6,609 nucleotides of DNA from an uncultured Rhodospirillaceae bacterium (GTDB taxonomy: Bacteria > Pseudomonadota > Alphaproteobacteria > Rhodospirillales > Casp-alpha2), in NCBI GenBank assembly GCA_913048145.1, contig CAJWVP010000172.1, forward strand, positions 1-6,609, given 5' to 3'. The notes under the pieces were generated by a model that saw nothing but the letters and a program-made list of their open reading frames with translations, was not told where the DNA came from and did no database searches. This document shows, piece after piece, positions 1 through 4,925 of the stretch. A program made the translations under genes and the position numbers. Position 1 is the stretch's first letter. Every line of letters begins with the position of its first letter.

Positions 1-354
1 GCCGAAGAGGCCGGGTCTGCCGACAGCCCTTCGTCATTGGTTGAACTTGCGGCACCGAATGCCGCCGATGAAGGCCTGAACCTGGCTGCCGCCCTAACGC
101 TTCTTTCGGATCAAGGAATTACGCGCTTGCTTGTGGAAGCCGGGCCACGCCTTTCGACGGCGTTCCTTGGCGACGATCTCGTCGACCAACTAGCGTGGTA
201 CCGCGGACCAACAGTAATGGGCGGTGATGGCCATGCCGTCTTCAGTAGTTTGAATGTGGAGAAACTTGCGGACATGAAGAGCTTCGCACCATCTGCAACA
301 ATCCCACTCGGCGCAGACAATTTGACGATTTACACACGCCGTCTCGAGGCATAG
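1..354 (+). CDS. ribD: RibD C-terminal reductase domain (5' end outside window)
   Basis: The frame is open from base 1 to the TAG at 352-354 and gives the last 117 residues of a protein that is usually about 360-380 residues, so the N-terminal deaminase domain lies upstream of the window. What remains is the C-terminal part of the RibD reductase domain, which reduces the ribosyl side chain of the pyrimidine intermediate with NADPH in riboflavin synthesis. The diagnostic stretch is GITRLLVEAGPRLSTAFL followed by LVDQLAWYRGPTVMGGDG, matching the family pattern LLVEGGP...LVDEL..Y.AP...G.D. The second glycine of VEGGP is alanine here, a conservative change. A TTG at 37 could look like a start, but the reading frame continues upstream with family-like sequence, so it is treated as internal. 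ribE starts 11 bases after the stop, which fits one operon. Confidence 0.93.
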   Translation, partial: AEEAGSADSPSSLVELAAPNAADEGLNLAAALTLLSDQGITRLLVEAGPRLSTAFLGDDLVDQLAWYRGPTVMGGDGHAVFSSLNVEKLADMKSFAPSATIPLGADNLTIYTRRLEA

Positions 355-365
355 AACCGGCAGCT

Positions 366-956
366 ATGTTCACAGGCATTGTCACGCACATCGGTTTCGT
401 CCGCCAGATCATCAAAGGCGGCGACACGCGATTGGAGATCACCGTTCCCTTTGAGACCGGAGATCTAGACATTGGTGCCTCAGTTGCATGTTCCGGGGCC
501 TGTATGACGGTCATCGAAAAGGGCGCTGATTGGTTTGCTGTCTCTGTGTCCGGAGAGAGCCTTGCGAAAACGACGCTGGGTCGGTGGCATAGGGGAACGG
601 CAGTCAACCTGGAGCGCGCACTTAAAGCTGGCGATGAAATTGGTGGACATATCGTTTCCGGCCATGTGGATGACGTCGGTGCGCTGGTTTCCATGGCCCG
701 GGAGGGCGATTCAACGCGGATGACCTTCGAGGCGCCCGAGAGCCTTAGACAGTTTATCGCTTCCAAGGGGTCCATCACCATTGATGGCATATCCTTGACG
801 GTCAACGATGTGGGGTCGACGACTTTCGATATTAACGTCATCCCCCATACCCAGGTCGTCACGACACTTGGCGAACGACAGGTCGGGGACGCGGTAAACC
901 TGGAAATCGACATGCTCGCGCGGTATGTTGCAAGACTTCAAGATTACGACGCCTAA
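366..956 (+). CDS. ribE: Riboflavin synthase, alpha chain
   Basis: This cytoplasmic enzyme catalyses the last step of riboflavin synthesis, the dismutation of two 6,7-dimethyl-8-ribityllumazine molecules into riboflavin and the pyrimidine precursor. The 196-residue protein has the usual family length and two lumazine-binding repeats, about residues 1-97 and 98-190. Visible signatures are the N-terminal MFTGIV, SVACSGACMTV (39-49, holding the Ser and Cys conserved in repeat 1), GGHIVSGHVDDVG (93-105) at the repeat boundary, ITIDGISLTVN (137-147) in repeat 2, and NLEIDMLARYV (178-188) near the end. The ATG at 366 is certain because MFTGIV is the canonical N-terminus. No good ribosome binding site precedes it, so translation probably depends on ribosomes leaving ribD 11 bases upstream. 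Some bacteria call the same gene ribC. A 20-base gap separates it from the next gene. Confidence 0.97.
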   Translation: MFTGIVTHIGFVRQIIKGGDTRLEITVPFETGDLDIGASVACSGACMTVIEKGADWFAVSVSGESLAKTTLGRWHRGTAVNLERALKAGDEIGGHIVSGHVDDVGALVSMAREGDSTRMTFEAPESLRQFIASKGSITIDGISLTVNDVGSTTFDINVIPHTQVVTTLGERQVGDAVNLEIDMLARYVARLQDYDA

Positions 957-964
957 GCTGTTGC

Positions 965-968
965 GGGA
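965..968 (+). promoter_or_regulatory. Ribosome binding site deciding the TTG start of ribBA
   Basis: A GGGA core lies 8 bases upstream of the TTG at 977 in the short ribE-ribBA gap. It is modest but correctly spaced. The first in-frame ATG (1076) would remove the helix ahead of the RibB active-site loop, so this site supports the rare TTG start. Confidence 0.5.
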
Positions 969-976
969 TAACGACA

Positions 977-2164
977 TTGTCTCAAATTTCGAAGCAAGAT
1001 ATCGCCCGATCCGTTGTCGAAGGTGAACACCTGTCTCCCATTGAGGACATCATCGAAGATGCCCGCAACGGACGCATGTTCATCCTGGTCGACGATGAAG
1101 ATCGTGAGAATGAGGGCGATCTTGTCATTCCGGCTCAGATGGCAACACCAGAAGCGATCAACTTCATGGCTAAATACGGTCGCGGTTTGATTTGTCTAGC
1201 GTTGACGCGCGAGCGCCTTGGCGAACTGGAACTGCCTATGATGCAACGGCGGAATTCGTCGCGACATCAAACAGCCTTTACCGTATCCATCGAGGCCCGT
1301 GATGGCGTGACCACGGGTATCTCAGCGTCCGATCGGGCGCGCACCGTCGCTGTGGCCATCGACACCTCGAAAGGGCCATCGGATATTGTTTGCCCCGGGC
1401 ACATCTTTCCGCTCGAGGCCCGCGAAGGGGGCGTATTGGTCCGGGCCGGGCATACGGAGGCTGCGGTCGATGTTTCGCGGCTCGCGGGTTTGAATCCTTC
1501 GGGCGTGATCTGCGAAATCATGAATGAGGACGGGACCATGGCGCGCATGCCAGACCTTATAAAGTATGCGCAGTTACATGGCTTGAAAATCGGCACCATC
1601 GCCGACCTGATCGCCTATCGCCTGCGCAACGACCGCATTATTTCGCGAACCCTGGATACCAAGCTCAATAGCGCCTTTGGCGGCGAGTTCCGGATGGTCG
1701 TTTACACCAACGATGTCGCATATGCCGAGCATATTGCGTTGGTGAAAGGCGACATATCGAGTGATCTTCCTACCCCGGTTCGGATGCACGCTCTAAACGT
1801 CCTGAATGACATCCTTGGCGAGCAATCAACGGGCAAGGCGGGTGAGCTTCAGGCCGCAATGAAGATGATCTCCGAATTGGATTATGGCGTGGTTGTCCTC
1901 ATACGTGAGCCGCACCCAACCGCGCTCTCAGACCGTATCCGCCGGAACCTGGGAGAGACCCCGACGCCCCAACCGGATATAGAACCTGGGCAAATCCTTC
2001 GCGACTATGGGGTAGGCGCTCAAATTCTCCTCGACCTTGGCGTTCGTGACATGGTTCTTCTGTCGAATACCCAACACACCATTGTTGGGCTGGAGGGTTA
2101 CGGGTTGCGTGTCGTGGAACAGAAACCAATTCACATTGAGAGCATGAACTGGGATGGCCTTTGA
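977..2164 (+). CDS. ribBA: 3,4-DHBP synthase fused to a degenerate GTP cyclohydrolase II-like domain (RibBX type)
   Basis: The N-terminal half (about residues 18-216) is 3,4-dihydroxy-2-butanone-4-phosphate synthase, which converts ribulose 5-phosphate into the four-carbon unit used by RibH. It keeps the acidic loop DDEDRENEGD (39-48), GLICLALT (70-77), DGVTTGISASDR (109-120), PGHIFPL (140-146), RAGHTEA (156-162) and NEDGTMAR (183-190). The C-terminal half (about 217-390) aligns with GTP cyclohydrolase II by length and fold-like spacing, but has no cysteine at all. The zinc ligands of RibA (C-X10-C-X-C after RVHSE) are replaced in RMHALNVLNDILGEQSTGKA (269-288), and the RQEGRGIGL-type catalytic motif reads REPHPTALSD (310-319). 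I infer that this half does not make the pyrimidine precursor. It matches the RibBX hybrid known in Proteobacteria. The TTG start is chosen because the next in-frame ATG is residue 34, inside the domain. The stop shares one base with the ribH ATG. Confidence 0.93.
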   Translation: MSQISKQDIARSVVEGEHLSPIEDIIEDARNGRMFILVDDEDRENEGDLVIPAQMATPEAINFMAKYGRGLICLALTRERLGELELPMMQRRNSSRHQTAFTVSIEARDGVTTGISASDRARTVAVAIDTSKGPSDIVCPGHIFPLEAREGGVLVRAGHTEAAVDVSRLAGLNPSGVICEIMNEDGTMARMPDLIKYAQLHGLKIGTIADLIAYRLRNDRIISRTLDTKLNSAFGGEFRMVVYTNDVAYAEHIALVKGDISSDLPTPVRMHALNVLNDILGEQSTGKAGELQAAMKMISELDYGVVVLIREPHPTALSDRIRRNLGETPTPQPDIEPGQILRDYGVGAQILLDLGVRDMVLLSNTQHTIVGLEGYGLRVVEQKPIHIESMNWDGL

Positions 2165-2628
2165 TGACTGATCGTCCGAGCATTCTGATTGTCGAGGCCC
2201 GGTTTTATTCGGATATCGCTGATCAACTTGTTGCCGGGGCTATTTCAGCCTTGGATGGCGCCGGATTTGAACATGAACGTCTAAAAGTACCGGGCGTTTT
2301 CGAATTGCCCGCCGCCATTTGCATGGCTTTGCGAACCATGGAACTTCATTCCAGTTCCAGCCCTTACGCCGGCTTTATCGCCTTTGGCTGCGTCATTCGT
2401 GGCGAAACCGATCACTATGACCATGTCTGCCGGGAATCGAGCCGCGCTTTGATGGACCTGGCGACGGAAAATGCCATTGCGTTGGGTTTCGGCATTCTGA
2501 CCTGCGAGAACCGGGCTCAGGCGGAGTCCCGGGCCGCTGTCGACGGCAAGAACAAGGGTGGAGAAGCGGCCGAAGCCTGCCTCCGAATGATAGAGGTCAA
2601 ACGACATTTTCGGCTTATTGAAAGATGA
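2164..2628 (+). CDS. ribH: 6,7-dimethyl-8-ribityllumazine synthase
   Basis: RibH condenses 5-amino-6-ribitylamino-uracil with 3,4-dihydroxy-2-butanone 4-phosphate, the RibB product, to form the lumazine used by RibE. The 154-residue length is normal for the family. Motifs in order are the N-terminal strand ILIVEARFY (7-15), where the substrate aromatic residue sits, VPGVFELP (42-49), GCVIRGETDHYDHVC (75-89) with His84 at the position of the catalytic histidine, FGILTCEN (109-116) and DGKNKGGEAAEACLRMIE (127-144). An in-frame TTG at 2161 is possible, but ATG at 2164 is preferred. It overlaps the ribBA stop by one base (TGATG), a usual coupling arrangement, and GGGATGG at 2151-2157 serves as ribosome binding site. 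Its stop overlaps the nusB start as ATGA. From the sequence alone I cannot tell a 60-mer icosahedral assembly from a pentamer or decamer. Confidence 0.96.
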   Translation: MTDRPSILIVEARFYSDIADQLVAGAISALDGAGFEHERLKVPGVFELPAAICMALRTMELHSSSSPYAGFIAFGCVIRGETDHYDHVCRESSRALMDLATENAIALGFGILTCENRAQAESRAAVDGKNKGGEAAEACLRMIEVKRHFRLIER

Positions 2629-3149
2629 CGGAACGTGCCCCAGGAATCGCGCGCCGCAGCGCAGCACGGCTAGCGGCCGTACAAGCCCTGTACGAAATCG
2701 ACATGGTCGGTGCGCCGGCCACGCCCGTGCTTAGGGAATTCCTGGAACGTCGATGGTCTGACGCTTCACCAGTAGATCACGATGACCAAGAAGTCGATGC
2801 AAATAGCGCGGGTTCATTGCCGAAGCCGGAACACCGGTTCTTGAAGCGCCTTGTCACCGGCGTCACCGACGATGTCGCGAATTTGGATGCCGTCATTGCG
2901 CCGCAGCTGAACTCCCCCTGGGTCGTTAATCAATTGGACACATTGGTCCGCGCTATCCTACGGGCGGGCTCCTTCGAGTTTTTGCATTGTCCCGAAATTC
3001 GGGCACGGACGATCATTTCCGAATACGTGGGTTTATCCCACGCCTTTTTCAGCGAGAACGAACCGGCCCTTGTCAACGCGGTCCTCGACGGCCTCGCCGG
3101 GCAGTATCGCCAAGATGAATTGTCGGAGAAAGCCGCTCACCCCTCATGA
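2625..3149 (+). CDS. nusB: Transcription antitermination factor NusB
   Basis: NusB binds boxA RNA together with ribosomal protein S10 (NusE) and helps RNA polymerase read through terminators, chiefly in rRNA operons. The 174-residue all-helical protein shows the family start RRSAARLAAVQALYEIDM (10-27), whose arginines lie in the RNA-binding face. It also has the central FLKRLVTGV (72-80), LVRAILRAGSFE (107-118) and the signature TIISEYVGLSHAFFSENEPALVNAVLDGLA (129-158, discontinuous conservation: ISEYV, FF, VN.VLD.LA). Residues about 46-66 form an acidic, low-conservation linker between helices, longer than in E. coli NusB. The start ATG overlaps the ribH stop by four bases (ATGA) and has only a weak GAAAG ahead of it, so translation is likely coupled to ribH. 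The placement after ribH is a widespread bacterial arrangement. The C-terminal tail of about 14 residues looks unstructured. Confidence 0.96.
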   Translation: MTERAPGIARRSAARLAAVQALYEIDMVGAPATPVLREFLERRWSDASPVDHDDQEVDANSAGSLPKPEHRFLKRLVTGVTDDVANLDAVIAPQLNSPWVVNQLDTLVRAILRAGSFEFLHCPEIRARTIISEYVGLSHAFFSENEPALVNAVLDGLAGQYRQDELSEKAAHPS

Positions 3150-3154
3150 GAAGG
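3148..3154 (+). promoter_or_regulatory. Ribosome binding site of thiL
   Basis: GAGAAGG overlaps the nusB stop codon and lies 4 bases before the thiL ATG at 3159. It is close to the start but is the best Shine-Dalgarno match among the operon genes. Confidence 0.6.
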
Positions 3155-3158
3155 CATC

Positions 3159-4154
3159 ATGGTCGATAAACTGGGTGAATTTGAACTCATTTTAGATGTA
3201 TTCGCGCCACTGGCCGCCGATGCGCCGGGCAGCCTGAACCTAACCGACGACGCGGCAATCATTTCACCTAGCAGCAACCAAGAAGTCATCGTTACCGCTG
3301 ATACTATCGTGGAAGGCGTTCATTTTCGTTCTGAAGATCCACCAGAAACGGTGGGCGTGAAGGCGCTGGCCGTTAACCTATCCGACCTTGCCGCCATGGG
3401 TGCAACGCCTCACGGATACACCTTGTCCGCCGCCTGGCCGTCAAAAACCTCCGCAACGTGGATCACGGACTTTGCCACCGGGCTCATGGCCATGCAGAAG
3501 CGACACCACATCCATTTGCTCGGCGGTGACACGGTCGCAACGCCCGGTCCCATATGTGTGAATGTGACGGCGTTTGGATTAGTGGAGAAGGGAAGCGCGG
3601 TGCGACGTAGTGGAGCACGTCCCGGCGATGTTCTTTATGTCACGGGAACTTTTGGTGATGCGGCCCTGGGGCTGCGCCTTCTGACAGGCCAAGCTGATAA
3701 GCATCTCTCTACTGATCTCCAATCCGACCTCATCGCCCGTTATCAGCAACCCCAACCACGAACAATGTGCAGCGCACTGGTCCGAGAGCATGCCACCAGT
3801 GCGATCGACGTTTCCGACGGTCTGGTGGCTGACATCGCGCATCTCGCGTCAGCGTCCCATGTACGGATTGTCATTCGCCGCTCCGCCATTCCCCTTTCAG
3901 CGGCGACGCGTCAGATGATTGGTGATGACCATGCCCAAGCCATTCATGTCTGGGGAGGCGGCGATGATTATGAGCTGGCATTCACCGCGCCTAGAGACTG
4001 GCAAATGGGTAAGCAACTTACAGAATTTTCAGACGTTCCCATAACCGCGATCGGCGAGGTCTTTCTGGCGGACGGGAACGCTGGGGATGTCATTCTGGTT
4101 GACGAAAACGACAATGCCATCAATATCAGTGAAAGTGGGTTTCGACATTTTTAG
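3159..4154 (+). CDS. thiL: Thiamine-monophosphate kinase
   Basis: ThiL uses ATP to phosphorylate thiamine monophosphate to thiamine diphosphate, the active cofactor, in the cytoplasm. The 331-residue length fits the PurM/AIR-synthase-like superfamily member. Motifs in order are LTDDAAII (28-35, Mg-binding aspartates), TADTIVEGVHF (46-56), KALAVNLSDLAAMGATP (68-84), LLGGDTVATP (120-129), RSGARPGDVLYVTG (150-163), SAIDVSDGLVADIAHLA (214-230) and WGGGDDYELAFT (265-276). All expected acidic metal and nucleotide ligands are present, so the enzyme should be active. It starts 9 bases after nusB and is probably cotranscribed with it. The nusB-thiL pair is common in Proteobacteria, although the riboflavin and thiamine pathways share no step. 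The start is supported by the ribosome binding site at 3148-3154. An inverted repeat begins within the stop codon. Confidence 0.96.
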   Translation: MVDKLGEFELILDVFAPLAADAPGSLNLTDDAAIISPSSNQEVIVTADTIVEGVHFRSEDPPETVGVKALAVNLSDLAAMGATPHGYTLSAAWPSKTSATWITDFATGLMAMQKRHHIHLLGGDTVATPGPICVNVTAFGLVEKGSAVRRSGARPGDVLYVTGTFGDAALGLRLLTGQADKHLSTDLQSDLIARYQQPQPRTMCSALVREHATSAIDVSDGLVADIAHLASASHVRIVIRRSAIPLSAATRQMIGDDHAQAIHVWGGGDDYELAFTAPRDWQMGKQLTEFSDVPITAIGEVFLADGNAGDVILVDENDNAINISESGFRHF

Positions 4155-4180
4155 CGGATGCCGGCATATTGAAATCCGCT
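4153..4180 (+). terminator. Inverted repeat at the end of thiL, weak terminator candidate
   Basis: AGCGGAT (4153-4159) is the exact reverse complement of ATCCGCT (4174-4180), giving a 7-bp stem and a 14-base loop. The loop begins with part of a separate 10-bp palindrome, ATGCCGGCAT (4158-4167). The left arm starts in the thiL stop codon. The downstream tail (TTGTCATCTT) is T-rich but not a clean T run, so strong intrinsic termination is doubtful. It may only attenuate read-through or stabilise the mRNA 3' end. Confidence 0.35.
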
Positions 4181-4195
4181 TTGTCATCTTAAAAT
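4169..4195 (+). promoter_or_regulatory. Possible sigma-70-type promoter ahead of the FliL-like gene
   Basis: TTGAAA (4169-4174) and TAAAAT (4190-4195) resemble -35 and -10 boxes, but the 15-base spacer is short. The -35 overlaps the right arm of the hairpin after thiL. This is the only promoter-like pair I see in the 75-base gap. Read-through from thiL could serve the next gene instead. Confidence 0.2.
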
Positions 4196-4215
4196 TCCAA
4201 TGGCGACTTAGTTTC

Positions 4216-4222
4216 GGGGAAG
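4216..4222 (+). promoter_or_regulatory. Ribosome binding site supporting the GTG start at 4230
   Basis: GGGGAAG lies 7 bases before GTG 4230, which is good spacing. It decides for the GTG start. The next in-frame ATG (4242) would remove the first four residues, including the two lysines ahead of the membrane segment. Confidence 0.6.
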
Positions 4223-4229
4223 TAGGTTC

Positions 4230-4682
4230 GTGAAGAAGTTGATGGGTATTGCCGCAGCAATTCTCATCCTCGCCGGCGGTGCAGTTGCGGCAATGAAGTG
4301 GCTCGCGATTGGCCCCTTCGAAGTGGCTGGGTCCATAGAGGAAGAGAAGGAGCCAGAGGAAGAACCGATACTCATCGACGTGGCCCCCCTCATGTTGCAG
4401 GTCATCCTGGAAGATAAAATCTCAGGCACCATTCAAATTCAGATCAAACTGGAAACTGCTGGACAGGAAAACGCAAATTTCCTGAAGCGTAGATTGACGA
4501 AAGTCAGCGACGCCTTTCTGCAGGACTTGCACGGCTTCGTGCCGCGTCTCCTGAGGAAGAAAGAGCGACTCGACGCTATTATTTTGAAAGATCGGTTGAA
4601 GGTGATCGGCGAACGGCTTTTGGGCAAGGGCTATATCGACGACGTCCTAGTACAATCCGTTGTCGAAACACCGATTCGATAA
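4230..4682 (+). CDS. Single-pass membrane protein with a FliL-like extracytoplasmic domain, function unknown
   Basis: I do not recognise this 150-residue protein firmly. It begins MKKLMG, then has one hydrophobic segment (about residues 5-22), so it is probably anchored in the inner membrane with its C-terminus in the periplasm. A lipobox cysteine is absent. An acidic linker follows (EEEKEPEEE, 37-45). The folded part (about 47-148) begins ILIDVAPLMLQVI, continues with a strand pattern (GTIQIQIKLET, 66-76) and a basic amphipathic helix region (FLKRRLTKVSDAFLQDLHGF, 84-103), and ends KGYIDDVLVQSVVE (133-146). This order of short tail, membrane segment, acidic linker, paired strands, long helix and a final strand with DVL recalls FliL and stomatin-like folds. 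The resemblance is only by eye, and no flagellar gene is nearby. A sequence-divergent envelope protein with another role is equally possible. It has its own ribosome binding site and may have its own promoter. Confidence 0.8.
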   Translation: MKKLMGIAAAILILAGGAVAAMKWLAIGPFEVAGSIEEEKEPEEEPILIDVAPLMLQVILEDKISGTIQIQIKLETAGQENANFLKRRLTKVSDAFLQDLHGFVPRLLRKKERLDAIILKDRLKVIGERLLGKGYIDDVLVQSVVETPIR

Positions 4683-4715
4683 CTCTCTGTAATCAAAATA
4701 TAAACCTCTAATTTA

Positions 4716-4756
4716 TCGTGGTATTCTGGAAGTTGCGGTGGCTTGTGAAACCACGA
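4716..4756 (+). repeat. Inverted repeat with two competing left arms
   Basis: TCGTGGT (4716-4722) is the exact reverse complement of ACCACGA (4750-4756), separated by 27 bases. A second GTGG at 4738-4741 can also pair with the CCAC at 4751-4754, closing a 9-base loop. If transcribed, the RNA could switch between a long-range stem and a small hairpin. The arms are short, so chance is a serious alternative. Confidence 0.3.
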
Positions 4757-4823
4757 CGCGAAGGCTGGTTGCAATAGGGGTCGGATTCTGTCACTTTCCC
4801 GCCGATTTGCGGTCTCCGAGGGA

Positions 4824-4844
4824 CTAGATGCATAACATGTCTAG
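4824..4844. promoter_or_regulatory. 21-base dyad upstream of hppA, possible operator
   Basis: CTAGA (4824-4828) and TCTAG (4840-4844) form a symmetric site of the form CTAGA-N11-TCTAG, with 16-base centre-to-centre spacing. As RNA the stem can be extended by two G-U pairs to 7 pairs around a 7-base loop. CTAG is under-represented in many bacterial genomes, which makes two copies in a symmetric layout somewhat noteworthy. No specific regulator can be named. Confidence 0.3.
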
Positions 4845-4910
4845 ACAAGGATCGTCTTCGCGCGAGCCACTCAGAATTTGCATTAATAGAGCGCGCGCCA
4901 ATCTGGAAAC

Positions 4911-4916
4911 GAAGGG
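4911..4916 (+). promoter_or_regulatory. Ribosome binding site of hppA
   Basis: GAAGGG lies 9 bases upstream of the ATG at 4926. It favours that start over the in-frame ATG at 4941 (residue 6), which would cut into the first membrane helix. Confidence 0.55.
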
Positions 4917-4925
4917 TATTTCGGG

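Larger units (their letters stand above)
4683..4925 (+). other. Gene-free leader region of hppA
   Basis: These 243 bases carry no credible coding frame. The 5' part (about 4690-4716) is AT-rich and could hold a promoter, but I found no well-spaced -35/-10 pair. The middle and 3' parts hold two inverted repeats, listed separately, and a GC-alternating run (GCGCGCGC, 4891-4898). The length is more than hppA needs for a simple promoter, so the region may include a leader transcript or an operator. No known riboswitch class is recognisable by eye. Confidence 0.5.

Noticed and set aside
242..913. A 223-codon open frame on the minus strand opposite ribE
   Set aside because: It lies antisense to a full, strongly conserved riboflavin synthase. 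Its translation is rich in Ser, Pro, Thr and Arg with no recognisable motif, typical of the reverse strand of a GC-rich gene.
957..976. A regulatory site or FMN riboswitch in the ribE-ribBA gap
   Set aside because: Twenty bases are far too few for an FMN riboswitch and no dyad is present. Any such element would sit upstream of ribD, outside the window.
1267..1599. Minus-strand open frame opposite the RibB domain
   Set aside because: It is antisense to the conserved catalytic half of the fusion gene, has no family resemblance, and is best explained as a compositional shadow.
977..2164. Treating the gene as a frameshifted or decaying RibBA
   Set aside because: The frame is intact to the end with even framework conservation in the C-terminal half. 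The lost residues are those specific to zinc and catalysis, which fits a stable RibX-type domain better than decay.
2281..2667. Minus-strand 128-codon frame spanning ribH and the nusB start
   Set aside because: It covers a well-supported gene and a coupling junction on the other strand, with no motif or start signal of its own.
4738..4827. A 29-codon GTG-started frame in the hppA leader, considered as a leader peptide
   Set aside because: It has no convincing ribosome binding site, no repeated regulatory codons and no following attenuator-like structure.
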